The notes: generated by a model from the sequence alone, not told the origin. Shown: positions 34,682 through 43,834, counted from the stretch's first letter. The stretch is DNA of 64,000 bases from Micavibrio sp. UBA6147 (GCA_002423185.1 DIUX01000002.1:434001-498000); one strand, 5' to 3'. Program-made: numbers and translations.

Positions 34682-35553
34682 GCCCCCTCCCCATCAAAGA
34701 CAGGACGAGATTTTTGCCGAGATTGCCGCCGGCGCGCCAAAATACCGTGACGGGGCGCGGCAATAAAGGCGATCAAAAATAATGTGGTCTGGAGCATTAC
34801 AATCACCCCCCCCGTTGCGCCATCGAGGAAATAACTGATATACGCCCCGACCGCGCATGTCGCGACCCCGATGCAAACCGCCAAAACCACCAACCAGCCG
34901 AACCGGTCACTGAGCAAATAAGCCGTTGCCCCGGGCGTCACCACCATCGCAATCACCAAACACGCCCCAACAGTCTGAAGCGCCGCAACCGTACAGGCAC
35001 TGAGCAACGTAAAAAACACAATTTTCAAGCCCGTCACCGGCAATCCAAGACTCCGTGCATGGCCTTCATCAAAAAACACGACCACAAGGTCTTTCCACAG
35101 CACCAAAAGCACCGCCAAGCTCACCACACAAATAATCACAACTTGAAAACTGTCGGATGACGAGATGCTCAGGATATTGCCCAGCACGATTGATTGAACA
35201 TTCACCGCGGTCGGGTTGATCGAGGCGATCAACAGCCCCACCGCAAAAAATGTCGTGAACACAAGCCCGATCACCGCATCTTCACGCAGGCGGGTTTTTA
35301 TACGGATAAAAGCCATCCCGAGCGCCGCCAAAATTCCCGACACAAACGCCCCGAGCGCGAATGGCAACCCCAAAAGATAGGCCAGCGCCACCCCCGGCAC
35401 CACCGAATGCGCCAGCGCATCACCCATCAACGACCATCCCTTGAGCATTAAAAACGCCGATAAAAACGCGCATACTCCGCCAACCAGCGCACTGACCCAA
35501 ATCGCGCGCGTCATATACTCATACGCGAAAGGTTCGAGCAAAATCTCCATCAC
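34678..35553 (-). CDS. Metal ABC transporter permease (first permease)
   Basis: A 291-residue ABC-3 family permease with about eight membrane segments. It carries LKGWSLMGDALAHSVVPGVALAYLLG near residues 42-67 and GACLVIAMVVTPGATAYLLSDRFG near 196-219. The C-terminal tail (RRRQSRQKSRPVFDGEGA) is basic and cytoplasmic. It overlaps the ATPase gene by four bases and the second permease by four bases. Having two permeases fits the SitABCD/MntABCD layout rather than the single-permease Znu type. Confidence 0.92.
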   Translation of the reverse strand: MMEILLEPFAYEYMTRAIWVSALVGGVCAFLSAFLMLKGWSLMGDALAHSVVPGVALAYLLGLPFALGAFVSGILAALGMAFIRIKTRLREDAVIGLVFTTFFAVGLLIASINPTAVNVQSIVLGNILSISSSDSFQVVIICVVSLAVLLVLWKDLVVVFFDEGHARSLGLPVTGLKIVFFTLLSACTVAALQTVGACLVIAMVVTPGATAYLLSDRFGWLVVLAVCIGVATCAVGAYISYFLDGATGGVIVMLQTTLFLIAFIAAPRHGILARRRQSRQKSRPVFDGEGA

Positions 35554-36323
35554 GGACTAACCCGCATATGGCGCAACAACCCGCCAAAGGCAAGGGCGAG
35601 ATTATCATCGGTAAAGCTGGTCGCCACCGACCCCTTCGCCACCAAGCGCCGGTTAATCATCACCACTTCATCACAAAAATCCGGCACGTTGCCGAGGTTA
35701 TGGGTCGACACCACCATCAAATGCCCATCATCGCGCAATTGTTTTAACAAATCGGTGATGGCGGCTTCGGTCTTGACATCAACGCCAGTGAACGGCTCAT
35801 CCAACAGAATAATCTTCGCCTCTTGCGCCAAGGCGCGGGCAAGGAAGACACGTTTTTTCTGACCGCCGCTGAGTTCACCAATCTGGCGTTTACGCAAGGC
35901 CGCCATACCGACCCGTTCGAGCGCCTCACTCACTTTTTCGCGATCCAATCGTTTGGCTGTGCGCATGAAATTCATATGCCCGTACCGCCCCATCATCACC
36001 ACATCCTCAACGAGAACGGGGAAATTCCAATCGACATCCTCGCTCTGCGGGACATAGGCGACAAGGTTGCGCTTCAACGCCGCCCGCACCGCGAAGCCGC
36101 CGAGTGTCACCGCCCCCGTTGTCGGCGTCACAAAATTCATGATCACTTTGAACAAAGTCGATTTGCCCGACCCGTTCATGCCGATCAAGCCGCAAATCGT
36201 GCCGGCAAACAGGTCAAATGAAATTCCCTCAAGCGCTGTATGCCCATTCGGATAGGTCACACCAACATCGCGTACGCTTAACAAAGGCGCAGCAGACGCA
36301 GATTCGGAAGGCACCTCCGTCAT
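35550..36323 (-). CDS. Metal ABC transporter ATP-binding protein
   Basis: A 257-residue ABC ATPase. Walker A is GMNGSGKST near residues 48-56, the Q loop is VAYVPQSEDVDWNFPV near 90, the signature is LSGGQKKRV near 145, Walker B is IILLDEPFTGVD near 165-176 and the H loop STHNL near 200. The VPQSEDVDW segment is typical of the Mn/Zn/Fe subfamily. It directly abuts the substrate-binding protein gene (no spacer) and overlaps the first permease. Confidence 0.94.
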   Translation of the reverse strand: MTEVPSESASAAPLLSVRDVGVTYPNGHTALEGISFDLFAGTICGLIGMNGSGKSTLFKVIMNFVTPTTGAVTLGGFAVRAALKRNLVAYVPQSEDVDWNFPVLVEDVVMMGRYGHMNFMRTAKRLDREKVSEALERVGMAALRKRQIGELSGGQKKRVFLARALAQEAKIILLDEPFTGVDVKTEAAITDLLKQLRDDGHLMVVSTHNLGNVPDFCDEVVMINRRLVAKGSVATSFTDDNLALAFGGLLRHMRVSP

Positions 36324-37328
36324 TTATTCCTCCGCACCGCGGACAACCGCAACGCCTGCAAACCCTTCGGCAATCGTCCGCGTTGTTACGGCGAGAAGGT
36401 CGAGATAGCTCGGCACAGGGCCGTCTTCGGCGCTCAAAGAATCAACGTACAGCACACCGCCGTAGCGGGCGCCGGATTCCTGTGCCACTTGTTTTGCGGG
36501 ACGGTCGGAAATCGTGCTTTCACTGAACACCACCGGAATCGCGTGTTGCCGGACAAGGTCTATGACTTTACGAACCTGTTGCGGCGTGCCTTGTTGGTCG
36601 GCATTAATCGGCCACAGATACACTTCTTTCAAGCCCAAATCGCGGGCAAGATAACTAAACGCCCCCTCGCTCGTCACGAGCCATCTTTGCGCTTCGGGAA
36701 CGCTGGCAAGTTCGGCCTTCAGCGGCGCGATCATCGCCTGTATTTTTGCTGTATAGGCCGCTGCATTCGCGGCATACACCGCGGCGTTTTCGGGGTCGGC
36801 CTCGCTCAAGGCCTTGCGGATATTCTCGACATATATCACCGCATTTTCCGGCGACATCCATGCATGGGGGTTCGGTTTACCGTCATAGGGGCCTTCATAG
36901 ATGGATAAAGGCTCAATCCCCTCGGTCACAACAACACTCGGGACATCCTGTACATCAAGCAAAAATTTTTCAAACCAGCGTTCCAGATTCATCCCGTTCC
37001 ACAGAACCAGATCGGCCGATTGCGCCTTGACCACATCCATCGGCGTGGGCTGGTAATCATGGATTTCTGCCCCCGCTTTGGTGATCGAACTGACCACTGC
37101 CGCATCACCGGCAACGTGCCGCGCCATATCCGCAATAATGGTGAAGGACGTCACGACATGGATGCGGTCTTCTACTGTCAAAGCGGCATCCTGCGCAGGG
37201 TCGGAGCCGCGCTCCGCCGCAATGCCAAAACCAAATGCTAAACACAAAATAACAACGGCTGCCGCCAGTGACAACGGCAGCGATCGCGATTTCAGACCAA
37301 AACGAAATAAGGAGTTTTTTATTATCAT
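36324..37328 (-). CDS. Metal ABC transporter substrate-binding protein (SitA/MntA-like)
   Basis: A 334-residue periplasmic cluster A-I binding protein. A signal peptide (hydrophobic LPLSLAAAVVILCLAFGFGIAA) precedes the mature domain. Likely metal ligands are His in AEIHDYQPTP, His in NPHAWMSPENA, Glu in TSEGAFSYLA and Asp in YVDSLS; the Glu favours Mn/Fe over Zn. There is no long His-rich loop as in ZnuA. I chose ATG 37328 over 37364 because the latter would place the MntR-like box and promoter inside the gene. There is no Shine-Dalgarno sequence, consistent with a leaderless mRNA starting at about 37329. Confidence 0.88.
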   Translation of the reverse strand: MIIKNSLFRFGLKSRSLPLSLAAAVVILCLAFGFGIAAERGSDPAQDAALTVEDRIHVVTSFTIIADMARHVAGDAAVVSSITKAGAEIHDYQPTPMDVVKAQSADLVLWNGMNLERWFEKFLLDVQDVPSVVVTEGIEPLSIYEGPYDGKPNPHAWMSPENAVIYVENIRKALSEADPENAAVYAANAAAYTAKIQAMIAPLKAELASVPEAQRWLVTSEGAFSYLARDLGLKEVYLWPINADQQGTPQQVRKVIDLVRQHAIPVVFSESTISDRPAKQVAQESGARYGGVLYVDSLSAEDGPVPSYLDLLAVTTRTIAEGFAGVAVVRGAEE

Positions 37329-37335
37329 AACTATG

Positions 37336-37364
37336 AGTGTAGCATAGGCTACATTTCTTAGCAA
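37336..37364 (-). promoter_or_regulatory. Promoter with MntR-like operator for the Mn transporter operon
   Basis: Read on the minus strand, TTGCTA (37364-37359) and TACACT (37341-37336) are 17 bases apart. The interrupted palindrome GTAGCCTATGCTAC (37352-37339) fills the spacer and reaches into the -10. It resembles the E. coli MntR box core (ATAGC, four bases, GCTAT). The expected start point falls at or next to the ATG, so the mRNA would be leaderless. The regulator gene is the last one of the same operon. Confidence 0.7.
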
Positions 37365-37370
37365 TGGGTG

Positions 37371-38429
37371 TTATATCAATTTTTGTTCGGTCAACTCATC
37401 TTTCAAATAGGCATAATAAATCGGTGCGGCAATGACCCCCGCCATACCGAAAATCGCCTCCATCACCAGCATCGCGAGCAAAATCTCCCATGCCCGCGCC
37501 TTGATCTGCGTCCCGATGATATGGGCGTTGAAGAAATACTCCAATTTGTGAATCACGATCAAAAACATCAACGACCCGACCGCCGCAAACGGCGATACGC
37601 TGAGCGCCACAAGAAAGATCACCGTATTCGACATCAGATTCCCGACGATGGGGAGCAACCCCGCAACAAACGTCACCACAATCATGGTCTTGGTGAAAGG
37701 CAAAGGGTTGCCCGTGAGCGGCAAAATCACCGCTAGAAAAATGCCGGTCAACACGGTGTTCAGAGCCGAAATACGAATTTGCGAAAACACAATCCGCCGA
37801 AACGCAAGGCCGAGCAACTCAACCCGCTCGCCAAAACCCTCGGCCAAAGGGCCGCCCTTGTTTTGAAAGGCGGGGTTAAGCGCAATCATGCCGCCCACCA
37901 CCATTCCGATGATGCAATGAACAACCAAAACACCGGCCTCGCGCCCGACCATGCTGAAATTCCGGGCGTTATGGCGGAGCCAGTCAGACGCCATTTGTTG
38001 CCAGTCTTCCAAACTGACCGGCAAGTAATCCTGCACCCAAAATGGCAGGTAATCTCGCCCCGCATCGACAATATCCGCCATGCGTTGAAGCAAGACAACA
38101 AAGCTCCCCGGCCCGCCGGAAATATAGGAGGCCGAAGCCGCAACCCCAAACGCACAAACCGTGATGAGAAGCAGCGCGACCAGCGCGAGCAAGATGAGCC
38201 GCCCTGTCTTTGGAATGACGCCCGCGTGGCCTAAAACCCGCGCCCCGAATTCCACCAAAAAATAAACAAACAAGCCGCCCAAAAAAGCCGACAAAAGCCC
38301 CAGCTTCAAAACCGCGACCAACGCCAACACCATAAGAATCTGCGTAAACACATAAAGCTTGAACGTTTCGGTCATCAATCCATAACTTTCGCTAAAGGCC
38401 ACAAGCACCCGCCGCGGCAATAAAATCAC
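37371..38429 (-). CDS. AI-2E/PerM family transporter-like membrane protein
   Basis: A 352-residue polytopic inner-membrane protein. Paired N-terminal segments (ILMVLALVAVLKLGLLSAFLGGLFVYFLV) and the C-terminal half with LNTVLTGIFLAVILPLTGNPLPF, LPIVGNLMSNTVIFLVAL and the ending AAPIYYAYLKDEL fit the AI-2E family. Substrate is unknown; members include AI-2 exporters and Na+/H+ antiporters. The frame opens with GTG 38429; ATG 38375 (MTETFKLYVF) is an alternative, neither with a good ribosome binding site. Confidence 0.8.
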   Translation of the reverse strand: MILLPRRVLVAFSESYGLMTETFKLYVFTQILMVLALVAVLKLGLLSAFLGGLFVYFLVEFGARVLGHAGVIPKTGRLILLALVALLLITVCAFGVAASASYISGGPGSFVVLLQRMADIVDAGRDYLPFWVQDYLPVSLEDWQQMASDWLRHNARNFSMVGREAGVLVVHCIIGMVVGGMIALNPAFQNKGGPLAEGFGERVELLGLAFRRIVFSQIRISALNTVLTGIFLAVILPLTGNPLPFTKTMIVVTFVAGLLPIVGNLMSNTVIFLVALSVSPFAAVGSLMFLIVIHKLEYFFNAHIIGTQIKARAWEILLAMLVMEAIFGMAGVIAAPIYYAYLKDELTEQKLI

Positions 38430-38591
38430 GTCATATTACTATATGTTATTGGTCAGGTCTTGAGCGATTATTTCTTTTTTTCATTTTGCCCACGCCCGCA
38501 CCTGCTTTGCCAAAGATTCCCATTGAATTAGGATACAAAAAAATGCAATGTTGCCCCGCAATAATAATCACCAGCAAAGAGGAGAGTACAC

Positions 38592-39173
38592 ATGCTTGGC
38601 ATTGGCGACCACCTTCCCGAATTCACCATCACCGGTGTAAAACCAAAATTCATGGCGCACGAAGAAAACGGCGTATCCGCCTTTGAACCCTTGACGGAAA
38701 AGAGCTTTGACGGCAAATGGAAAGTCTTCTTTTTCTACCCCAAAGACTTCACCTTTGTCTGCCCGACCGAGATTGCCGAATTCGCCAAATTGAACACCGA
38801 ATTCGCCGATCGTGACTGTGTCGTTCTGGGTGGCAGCACCGATAACGAGTTCTGCAAACTCGCATGGCGCCGCGACCACAAAGACCTCCACAACCTCGAT
38901 ATGTGGATGTTTGCCGACACCAACGGTTCACTCGTTGACGGCCTCGGCATCCGCGAACAAAGCGGCGTTGCCTACCGTGCGACCTATGTTGTTGACCCGC
39001 ACGGCGTCATTCAACATGTGTCCGTCAATGCCTTGAATGTCGGGCGCAACCCGAAGGAAGTCCTGCGCATCGTTGACGCCTTGCAAACGGACGAACTCTG
39101 CCCTTGCAACCGTCCGGTTGGCGGCGAAACCATCGACCTCACCGCCGCGGCGTCCATTAAGAAGGCTGCTTAA
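38592..39173 (+). CDS. Peroxiredoxin, AhpC type
   Basis: A 193-residue 2-Cys peroxiredoxin that reduces peroxides in the cytoplasm. The peroxidatic Cys is in FYPKDFTFVCPTEIAEF near residues 48-64; the resolving Cys is in TDELCPCNRPVGG near 165-177. GAGGAGAG lies just before ATG 38592. It is followed by an ahpD gene, which in other bacteria regenerates AhpC, so the pair probably forms one peroxidase system. Confidence 0.93.
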   Translation: MLGIGDHLPEFTITGVKPKFMAHEENGVSAFEPLTEKSFDGKWKVFFFYPKDFTFVCPTEIAEFAKLNTEFADRDCVVLGGSTDNEFCKLAWRRDHKDLHNLDMWMFADTNGSLVDGLGIREQSGVAYRATYVVDPHGVIQHVSVNALNVGRNPKEVLRIVDALQTDELCPCNRPVGGETIDLTAAASIKKAA

Positions 39174-39184
39174 TCATTCCATGC

Positions 39185-39219
39185 ACGGGGCGTTTCGGGG
39201 ACATCCCCCTTCGCCCCGT
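39185..39219 (+). terminator. Hairpin between ahpC-like and ahpD (possible attenuator)
   Basis: Arms ACGGGGCG (39185-39192) and CGCCCCGT (39212-39219) with inner GGGG/CCCC pairing. The T-run after it is weak, so it may end only part of the transcripts or protect the 3' end of the peroxiredoxin message, giving more AhpC than AhpD. Confidence 0.5.
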
Positions 39220-39268
39220 TGCTGTATCCGAAACACTGCGAAATCTCTTAAGCATAAGGACAGATATC

Positions 39269-39820
39269 ATGAGCCTCGACGCCCTGAAAAACCGCCTGCC
39301 GGAATACGCCAAAGACATCAAATTGAATTTGTCGACCTTGGCACAGGATGAAACCCTGACCCCACAGCAACTTTGGGGAACCTTTCTCGCCAGTGCCTTG
39401 GCCTGCCGCAATGCCGATGTAATCGCGGCGGTTGAGCCCGTTGCCGCCGTCCACTTATCGCCAGAAGCGCAAAACGCCGCCAAGGCGGCTGCCGCCGTGA
39501 TGGCAATGAACAACATCTATTACCGCTTTGTCCATTTGGCGCAAAACCCCGACTATAAAACCATGCCTGCAAAATTGCGCATGAACGTCATTGCCAACCC
39601 CGGCGTTGACAAAGCGGATTTTGAGCTGTGGTCACTCGCCGTATCCGCCATTAATGGATGCGGTATGTGCATTGACTCGCACGAAAAACAAATCCTCGGA
39701 CACGGCGTGACCAAAGAACAAATCCAAACCGCCGTACGTGTTGCCTCCGTTCTGCACGCCGCCGCCGCCGTTTTGGACGGTGAGAGCGCGATGCAAAACA
39801 CCTTGGCTCAAGTCGCCTAA
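39269..39820 (+). CDS. ahpD: Alkyl hydroperoxidase AhpD
   Basis: A 183-residue helical protein. The redox motif is NGCGMCIDSHEKQI near residues 129-142 (CxxC plus the His relay), as in AhpD, which passes electrons to AhpC. N-terminal LKNRLPEYAKDIKLNLSTLA also matches AhpD. It follows the peroxiredoxin gene by 95 bases and is closed by a terminator at 39916. The preceding stretch 39830-39900 has four copies of GTACACC or close variants of unknown meaning. Confidence 0.92.
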   Translation: MSLDALKNRLPEYAKDIKLNLSTLAQDETLTPQQLWGTFLASALACRNADVIAAVEPVAAVHLSPEAQNAAKAAAAVMAMNNIYYRFVHLAQNPDYKTMPAKLRMNVIANPGVDKADFELWSLAVSAINGCGMCIDSHEKQILGHGVTKEQIQTAVRVASVLHAAAAVLDGESAMQNTLAQVA

Positions 39821-39915
39821 GACAATAGGGGTACAAGCCGTGTAAAGAGCGCACGTACACCAGCAGGTACACCAAACGTACACCCTCGACACACACGCAA
39901 AAAGACAACATACAC

Positions 39916-39952
39916 AAAAGGCGCGGCACCATTCACTGGCCGCGCCTTTTTC
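39916..39952 (+). terminator. Intrinsic terminator after ahpD
   Basis: Arms AAAAGGCGCGG (39916-39926) and CCGCGCCTTTT (39940-39950) with a 13-base loop, followed by more Ts. The symmetric A/T flanks mean it can also serve the convergent SulP gene. Confidence 0.9.
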
Positions 39953-39971
39953 TAATACCCATAAGCGCCTA

Positions 39972-41690
39972 TCAAACCGCGCCAGTGTCTTTTTCGGACG
40001 ATAAAAGCCGCCGCGCAACCGCAATCGCGTCCTCATACCCCGCCGCGAAAAACACCCCTTGCGTGGCATCATTGACGCCGCCGCGCGCCAGAATGTTTTG
40101 CGGCTGTTTTTGCAATCCGCTCAAAATAACCTTTGTGCCTTTAGCGCGGCAATCGCGAATGACATTCTCCAAAACCGCTTCGCCCGTCGCGTCCAGATAC
40201 GGCACCAAACGCAGCCGCAAAATAAGGACTTTCGGCATTTGCCCCATTGCCTTGAGCGCATCGACCAAATCCCCCGCCACGCCAAAAAACAACGGCCCCG
40301 CAATACGAAAGACCTCAACGCCGTCAGGCAAGTCTTCGCGCCGATTACCTTCACCCTCGCTATCGCCGTCCTCATCCGTGTCGTCCGAACCTGCTCCCGC
40401 AACATCAGTCTTGCGGCGGCGATGCGCGCCCATCTCGACCGCCTTGCTCATATGCGCGATAAACAACAACGACGCCAAGGTCACGCCAACCCCGATCGCC
40501 ACCGTCAAATCCACCAAAACCGTCAAGGCAAACGTCAAAACAAGCACGGTACGATCCGCCGCCGACATATTGAAAATATGAATGAAATGTTTGGCTTCGC
40601 TCATCCCCCAAGCCACAACGAACAGGATCGCCGCCAACGCCGCCATCGGAATATACGCCACAATATCCATCGCAAACATCATGAATAGGAGCAAAAACAC
40701 CGCATGGAATATGCCCGCAAAGGGTGTTTTGCCGCCCGATTTAACATTGGTTGCCGTCCGCGCAATCGCCCCCGTTGCCGGCAAACCACCGAAACAAGCC
40801 GATGCGATATTCGCAACGCCCTGCCCCACCAATTCTTGGTTTGATCGGTGTTTAAATCCTGTCATACCGTCGGCCACCACGGCGGATAAAAGCGCCTCAA
40901 TCCCCGCCAAAAAGGCGATGGTAAAGGCGGCGGGCAAAACCTCCCGCGCCTTGGCAAAGCTCCACTCCGGCAAGCTCGGCATCGGCAGGCCAGACGGAAT
41001 ATCGGGAAAGCGCGACCCGACCGTATCCACCGGCACATGAAACACCGCCACCAATATCGCGGCCACAACCACTGCAATCAAATAGCCCGGCATTTTCGGC
41101 GCATAGCGCCGCAATCCGATAATCACCAATAGCGCCGCCGCCCCAACCATCACGGTTGCCCCGTCAAACGCGCCGATATGCGACAAATACGCCGCCCATT
41201 TCGGAATGAAATCCGCCGGTACGGAGTCTATATCCAGCCCCAGAAAATCCTTCACCTGTGACGAGGCGATAATCACCGCAATCCCCGCCGTGAACCCCGT
41301 CACGACAGGGTGCGGAATAAATTTAATCACCTGCCCCAGCCGCATATATCCCGCCGCCACCAATATTGCCCCCGCCATCAAGGTCGCGAGCAATAACCCG
41401 TCATAGCCGTGCTGGGCGATGACCGTGAACACCACCACGACAAACGCCCCTGTCGGCCCGCCGATTTGAACCCGCGACCCACCCAAAAACGAGATCAAAA
41501 ACCCCGCAATCACCGCCGTCACCAACCCTTTTTCGGGGGAAGCACCGCTGGCAATCGCCAAGGCCATTGCCAGCGGCAAAGCCACAATCGCAACAGTCAA
41601 GCCCGCCAAAACATCGGCCTTCAACAACGATGCGCCATAGCCGTTTTTCAAAACGCTGAATAATTTTGGGGTAAAATCTGTGGCATTCAT
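39972..41690 (-). CDS. SulP family anion permease with STAS domain
   Basis: A 572-residue inner-membrane transporter. The first 410 residues have 10-14 membrane segments including LPLAMALAIASGASPEKGL near 35-53 and the SulP motif NQELVGQGVANIASACFGGLPATGAIARTA (split near 275-304). An acidic linker (DDTDEDGDSEGEGN) leads into the STAS domain (GVEVFRIAGPLFFGVAGDLVDAL to about 560). Substrate could be sulfate, bicarbonate or a dicarboxylate. ATG 41690 has AGGAT 6 bases before it; the longer frame to 42029 overlaps the divergent DUF983 gene and is rejected. Confidence 0.9.
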   Translation of the reverse strand: MNATDFTPKLFSVLKNGYGASLLKADVLAGLTVAIVALPLAMALAIASGASPEKGLVTAVIAGFLISFLGGSRVQIGGPTGAFVVVVFTVIAQHGYDGLLLATLMAGAILVAAGYMRLGQVIKFIPHPVVTGFTAGIAVIIASSQVKDFLGLDIDSVPADFIPKWAAYLSHIGAFDGATVMVGAAALLVIIGLRRYAPKMPGYLIAVVVAAILVAVFHVPVDTVGSRFPDIPSGLPMPSLPEWSFAKAREVLPAAFTIAFLAGIEALLSAVVADGMTGFKHRSNQELVGQGVANIASACFGGLPATGAIARTATNVKSGGKTPFAGIFHAVFLLLFMMFAMDIVAYIPMAALAAILFVVAWGMSEAKHFIHIFNMSAADRTVLVLTFALTVLVDLTVAIGVGVTLASLLFIAHMSKAVEMGAHRRRKTDVAGAGSDDTDEDGDSEGEGNRREDLPDGVEVFRIAGPLFFGVAGDLVDALKAMGQMPKVLILRLRLVPYLDATGEAVLENVIRDCRAKGTKVILSGLQKQPQNILARGGVNDATQGVFFAAGYEDAIAVARRLLSSEKDTGAV

Positions 41691-41769
41691 GCCGTTATAT
41701 CCTGTGTTGAAAGGGCTGGGCATACGCCTGTGACATTTTTTATCTTGGCGCGTTGTTCCACCATAGCCT

Positions 41770-42210
41770 ATGCTCATCTTTAGAAAAATCAACATCAAAG
41801 CCATGACCCATATCGACGCACCATCCGTGAAAACACAGAACGAGCCGGACGTAATCCCGTCCGCAAAGACAGCCTTGCTGCGCGGCCTACGCTTACGATG
41901 CCCGCATTGCGGCGGCGGCAAATTACTTCGCGGGTACATCAGCCAGCGCGCCACATGCAGCGCCTGTAACGAGGAACTCGGGAGCATCCGCGCCGATGAC
42001 GCGCCGCCATGGCTCACCATCCTGCTCACCGGTCACTTGGTGGTGCCGCTCTTATTCGAGCTCATGAAACACGACGTGTTCTCAACCAAAGCGATGATCG
42101 CGGTCAGCCTCGCATTTTCCTTGCTCTGCGCCGCCGTGATTTTACCACGAGCAAAGGGCGTTTTTATTGCCGCCTTGTGGCTCATTCGCCGCAACAAATA
42201 CGCCGAATAG
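41770..42210 (+). CDS. DUF983 family membrane protein
   Basis: A 146-residue protein (135 if ATG 41803 is used). A treble-clef-like zinc pattern comes first: RCPHCGGGKLLRGY and CSACNEELG near residues 43-68 (two CxxC pairs). Two membrane segments follow (WLTILLTGHLVVPLLFE and AMIAVSLAFSLLCAAVIL). DUF983 proteins are often found near cytochrome oxidase genes, but none is here, so the role is open. The GNAT gene begins 9 bases later. Confidence 0.83.
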   Translation: MLIFRKINIKAMTHIDAPSVKTQNEPDVIPSAKTALLRGLRLRCPHCGGGKLLRGYISQRATCSACNEELGSIRADDAPPWLTILLTGHLVVPLLFELMKHDVFSTKAMIAVSLAFSLLCAAVILPRAKGVFIAALWLIRRNKYAE

Positions 42211-42219
42211 AGGGTCACC

Positions 42220-42504
42220 ATGGCACAAAATCTTCCCTATTTCACCGACAACACCGCAAAATTCCGGTTTGAATATCATGTCCGAACAGCGGATGGCGCA
42301 CAGGATTGCGCCTTTGCCCATTACCGCCGCGAAGGGAATGAGATCCACATCACCCATGTCGAAGCCCCAACCGCCCTGCGCGGAACAGGGGCAGCAGGTG
42401 AATTAATGCGTCACATCACGCATCACGCCCGCGAAAACGCCCTAACACTCATCCCGATCTGTAGCTACGCCGTCGCATGGCTCAAAAAACACCCCGCGCC
42501 ATAA
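42220..42504 (+). CDS. Small GNAT-type N-acetyltransferase (YjdJ-like)
   Basis: A 94-residue minimal GNAT domain. The acetyl-CoA binding loop is ITHVEAPTALRGTGAAGELMRH near residues 43-64 (R-x-x-G-x-G/A) and the ending LIPICSYAVAWLKKHP is typical of this short family. Substrate unknown. Ribosome binding site GAGGG lies upstream, and the gene is close behind the DUF983 gene, suggesting co-transcription. Confidence 0.87.
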   Translation: MAQNLPYFTDNTAKFRFEYHVRTADGAQDCAFAHYRREGNEIHITHVEAPTALRGTGAAGELMRHITHHARENALTLIPICSYAVAWLKKHPAP

Positions 42505-42589
42505 GGTTTACCCATAGGTTTCATGGGCTTTTCCTTAGGGCTTCCTATCATGCTGCATTGCACCATGTGCATAGCAGCATCGCCTTTTC

Positions 42590-42618
42590 TTGACAGGTGG
42601 CGACACAAACTGTTAGTT
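42590..42618 (+). promoter_or_regulatory. Possible sigma70 promoter
   Basis: TTGACA at 42590-42595 and TTAGTT at 42613-42618 are 17 bases apart; a second possible -10 (TAGTTT) is one base further. It lies 64 bases before the gene at 42682. The -35 is perfect and the -10 is only fair. Confidence 0.5.
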
Positions 42619-42681
42619 TATTCCATAAAATAAGAACATAAATTATCAACAGGTCGACGTTTTACTGCGGGAGAATACCAA

Positions 42682-43827
42682 ATGGGTTATCAGGACAACA
42701 CGTCCCCCCACCACCCTCCAAAGCCCTCTTTGCGTGACGAATGGGAAAGCCATCGTCAGGCGCGCCAAGACCTCATCAAAAACGCACTCGACACCACCGA
42801 ACGATGGATCAGCGAAGCCTCAACGGCGGCCTATGGCATGATCGGGCGGATGTTCGATTCGCAATTCGCCAAAACCGGATGCACCCAGCGCATCGATGTT
42901 AAATATCGCGGCTTGGCACATTACACGTCTTTTTCCCTGTCCGACACGAATGGCGGGTTTGCCAATCGCATCACCTATGGCCCTGCATCGGTCGAAGACC
43001 TCACCAATCTGTATTCCAGCAAAGTCCACGAACAAACCCACGCCATTCAAAAAATGAACAGCGCCGCCCTCCACGCCAGCCCCTATAACCCCAACACGCG
43101 CATCATTATTTGTCCGCGCGATTGGGTGTTGCTGCAAGAACGCTGCGAGCAAGGCGCCTATGCCATGCAAGCATTGTTCAACAGTATTTTGGCGCAATCC
43201 ATCCCCGAAACACGGGAACTGAGCGAAGGCGATGCCCTCTCGGTTGATGATTTTGACGCCCTCCGCGCCGCGAATCACAGCTTCGCCGACACTCTGGTCG
43301 CCGCCGCGCGGCACGCATTGGACAAGAGTTTTTATTCCGACAACCCCGATTCCGAAACCCGTTTCCGCAATTATTACCAAGATTACGCCCTGAAGGGCTT
43401 CAAAGGTGCTTTGGACGTTCGCCAATCAAAGGCCGAAGAAAAAGGAACCGGTCAAACCGGCCTTGAAAACATCATTTTCGTCCGCGCCGAAGCCGAAGAC
43501 ATCGCCGCCATTGGCGCATCATGCGGGCCAAATGTGTTCGGTGAAGGCTGGACATTGCCGGAATTCTTGAACAATTCACCGATGCTCCCCAGCACGCGCA
43601 AAGAATTGGACACCATCAATGCCCGCATCGGAATCTATGATGAAAACGCCTTGCCAACCTTGGGCGAAGCCCTTGCCATGTGCGGCATGACCCGCGCCGA
43701 TTTCATTGCCGCAAGCTATGCCCAAAGCTCAACCCAAAACATGGCTCAAAATCCTGCCGCCGCCAATCAAAACGCGCCTCAAAACGCGCTCGGGCGGGCG
43801 CAAAATAACGGCACCCCACGCCCTTAA
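42682..43827 (+). CDS. Putative metallopeptidase with HEQTH motif (DUF6782-like)
   Basis: A 381-residue protein without signal peptide. The zinc-protease motif HExxH is present as SSKVHEQTHAIQKM near residues 110-123; a Glu-rich stretch LLQERCEQGAYAMQALF near 150-166 could supply a third ligand. This fits the DUF6782 putative metallopeptidase family as I recall it. The C-terminal 40 residues are Asn/Gln/Ala-rich and probably disordered. GGGAG lies upstream. Substrate unknown. Confidence 0.68.
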   Translation: MGYQDNTSPHHPPKPSLRDEWESHRQARQDLIKNALDTTERWISEASTAAYGMIGRMFDSQFAKTGCTQRIDVKYRGLAHYTSFSLSDTNGGFANRITYGPASVEDLTNLYSSKVHEQTHAIQKMNSAALHASPYNPNTRIIICPRDWVLLQERCEQGAYAMQALFNSILAQSIPETRELSEGDALSVDDFDALRAANHSFADTLVAAARHALDKSFYSDNPDSETRFRNYYQDYALKGFKGALDVRQSKAEEKGTGQTGLENIIFVRAEAEDIAAIGASCGPNVFGEGWTLPEFLNNSPMLPSTRKELDTINARIGIYDENALPTLGEALAMCGMTRADFIAASYAQSSTQNMAQNPAAANQNAPQNALGRAQNNGTPRP

Positions 43828-43834
43828 ACCAACG

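Noticed and set aside
39830..39900. GTACACC repeats as regulatory iterons
   Set aside because: Four loose copies lie between ahpD and its terminator; similar GTACACC words occur near 6090 and 32410, so they may be a general word bias rather than a site.
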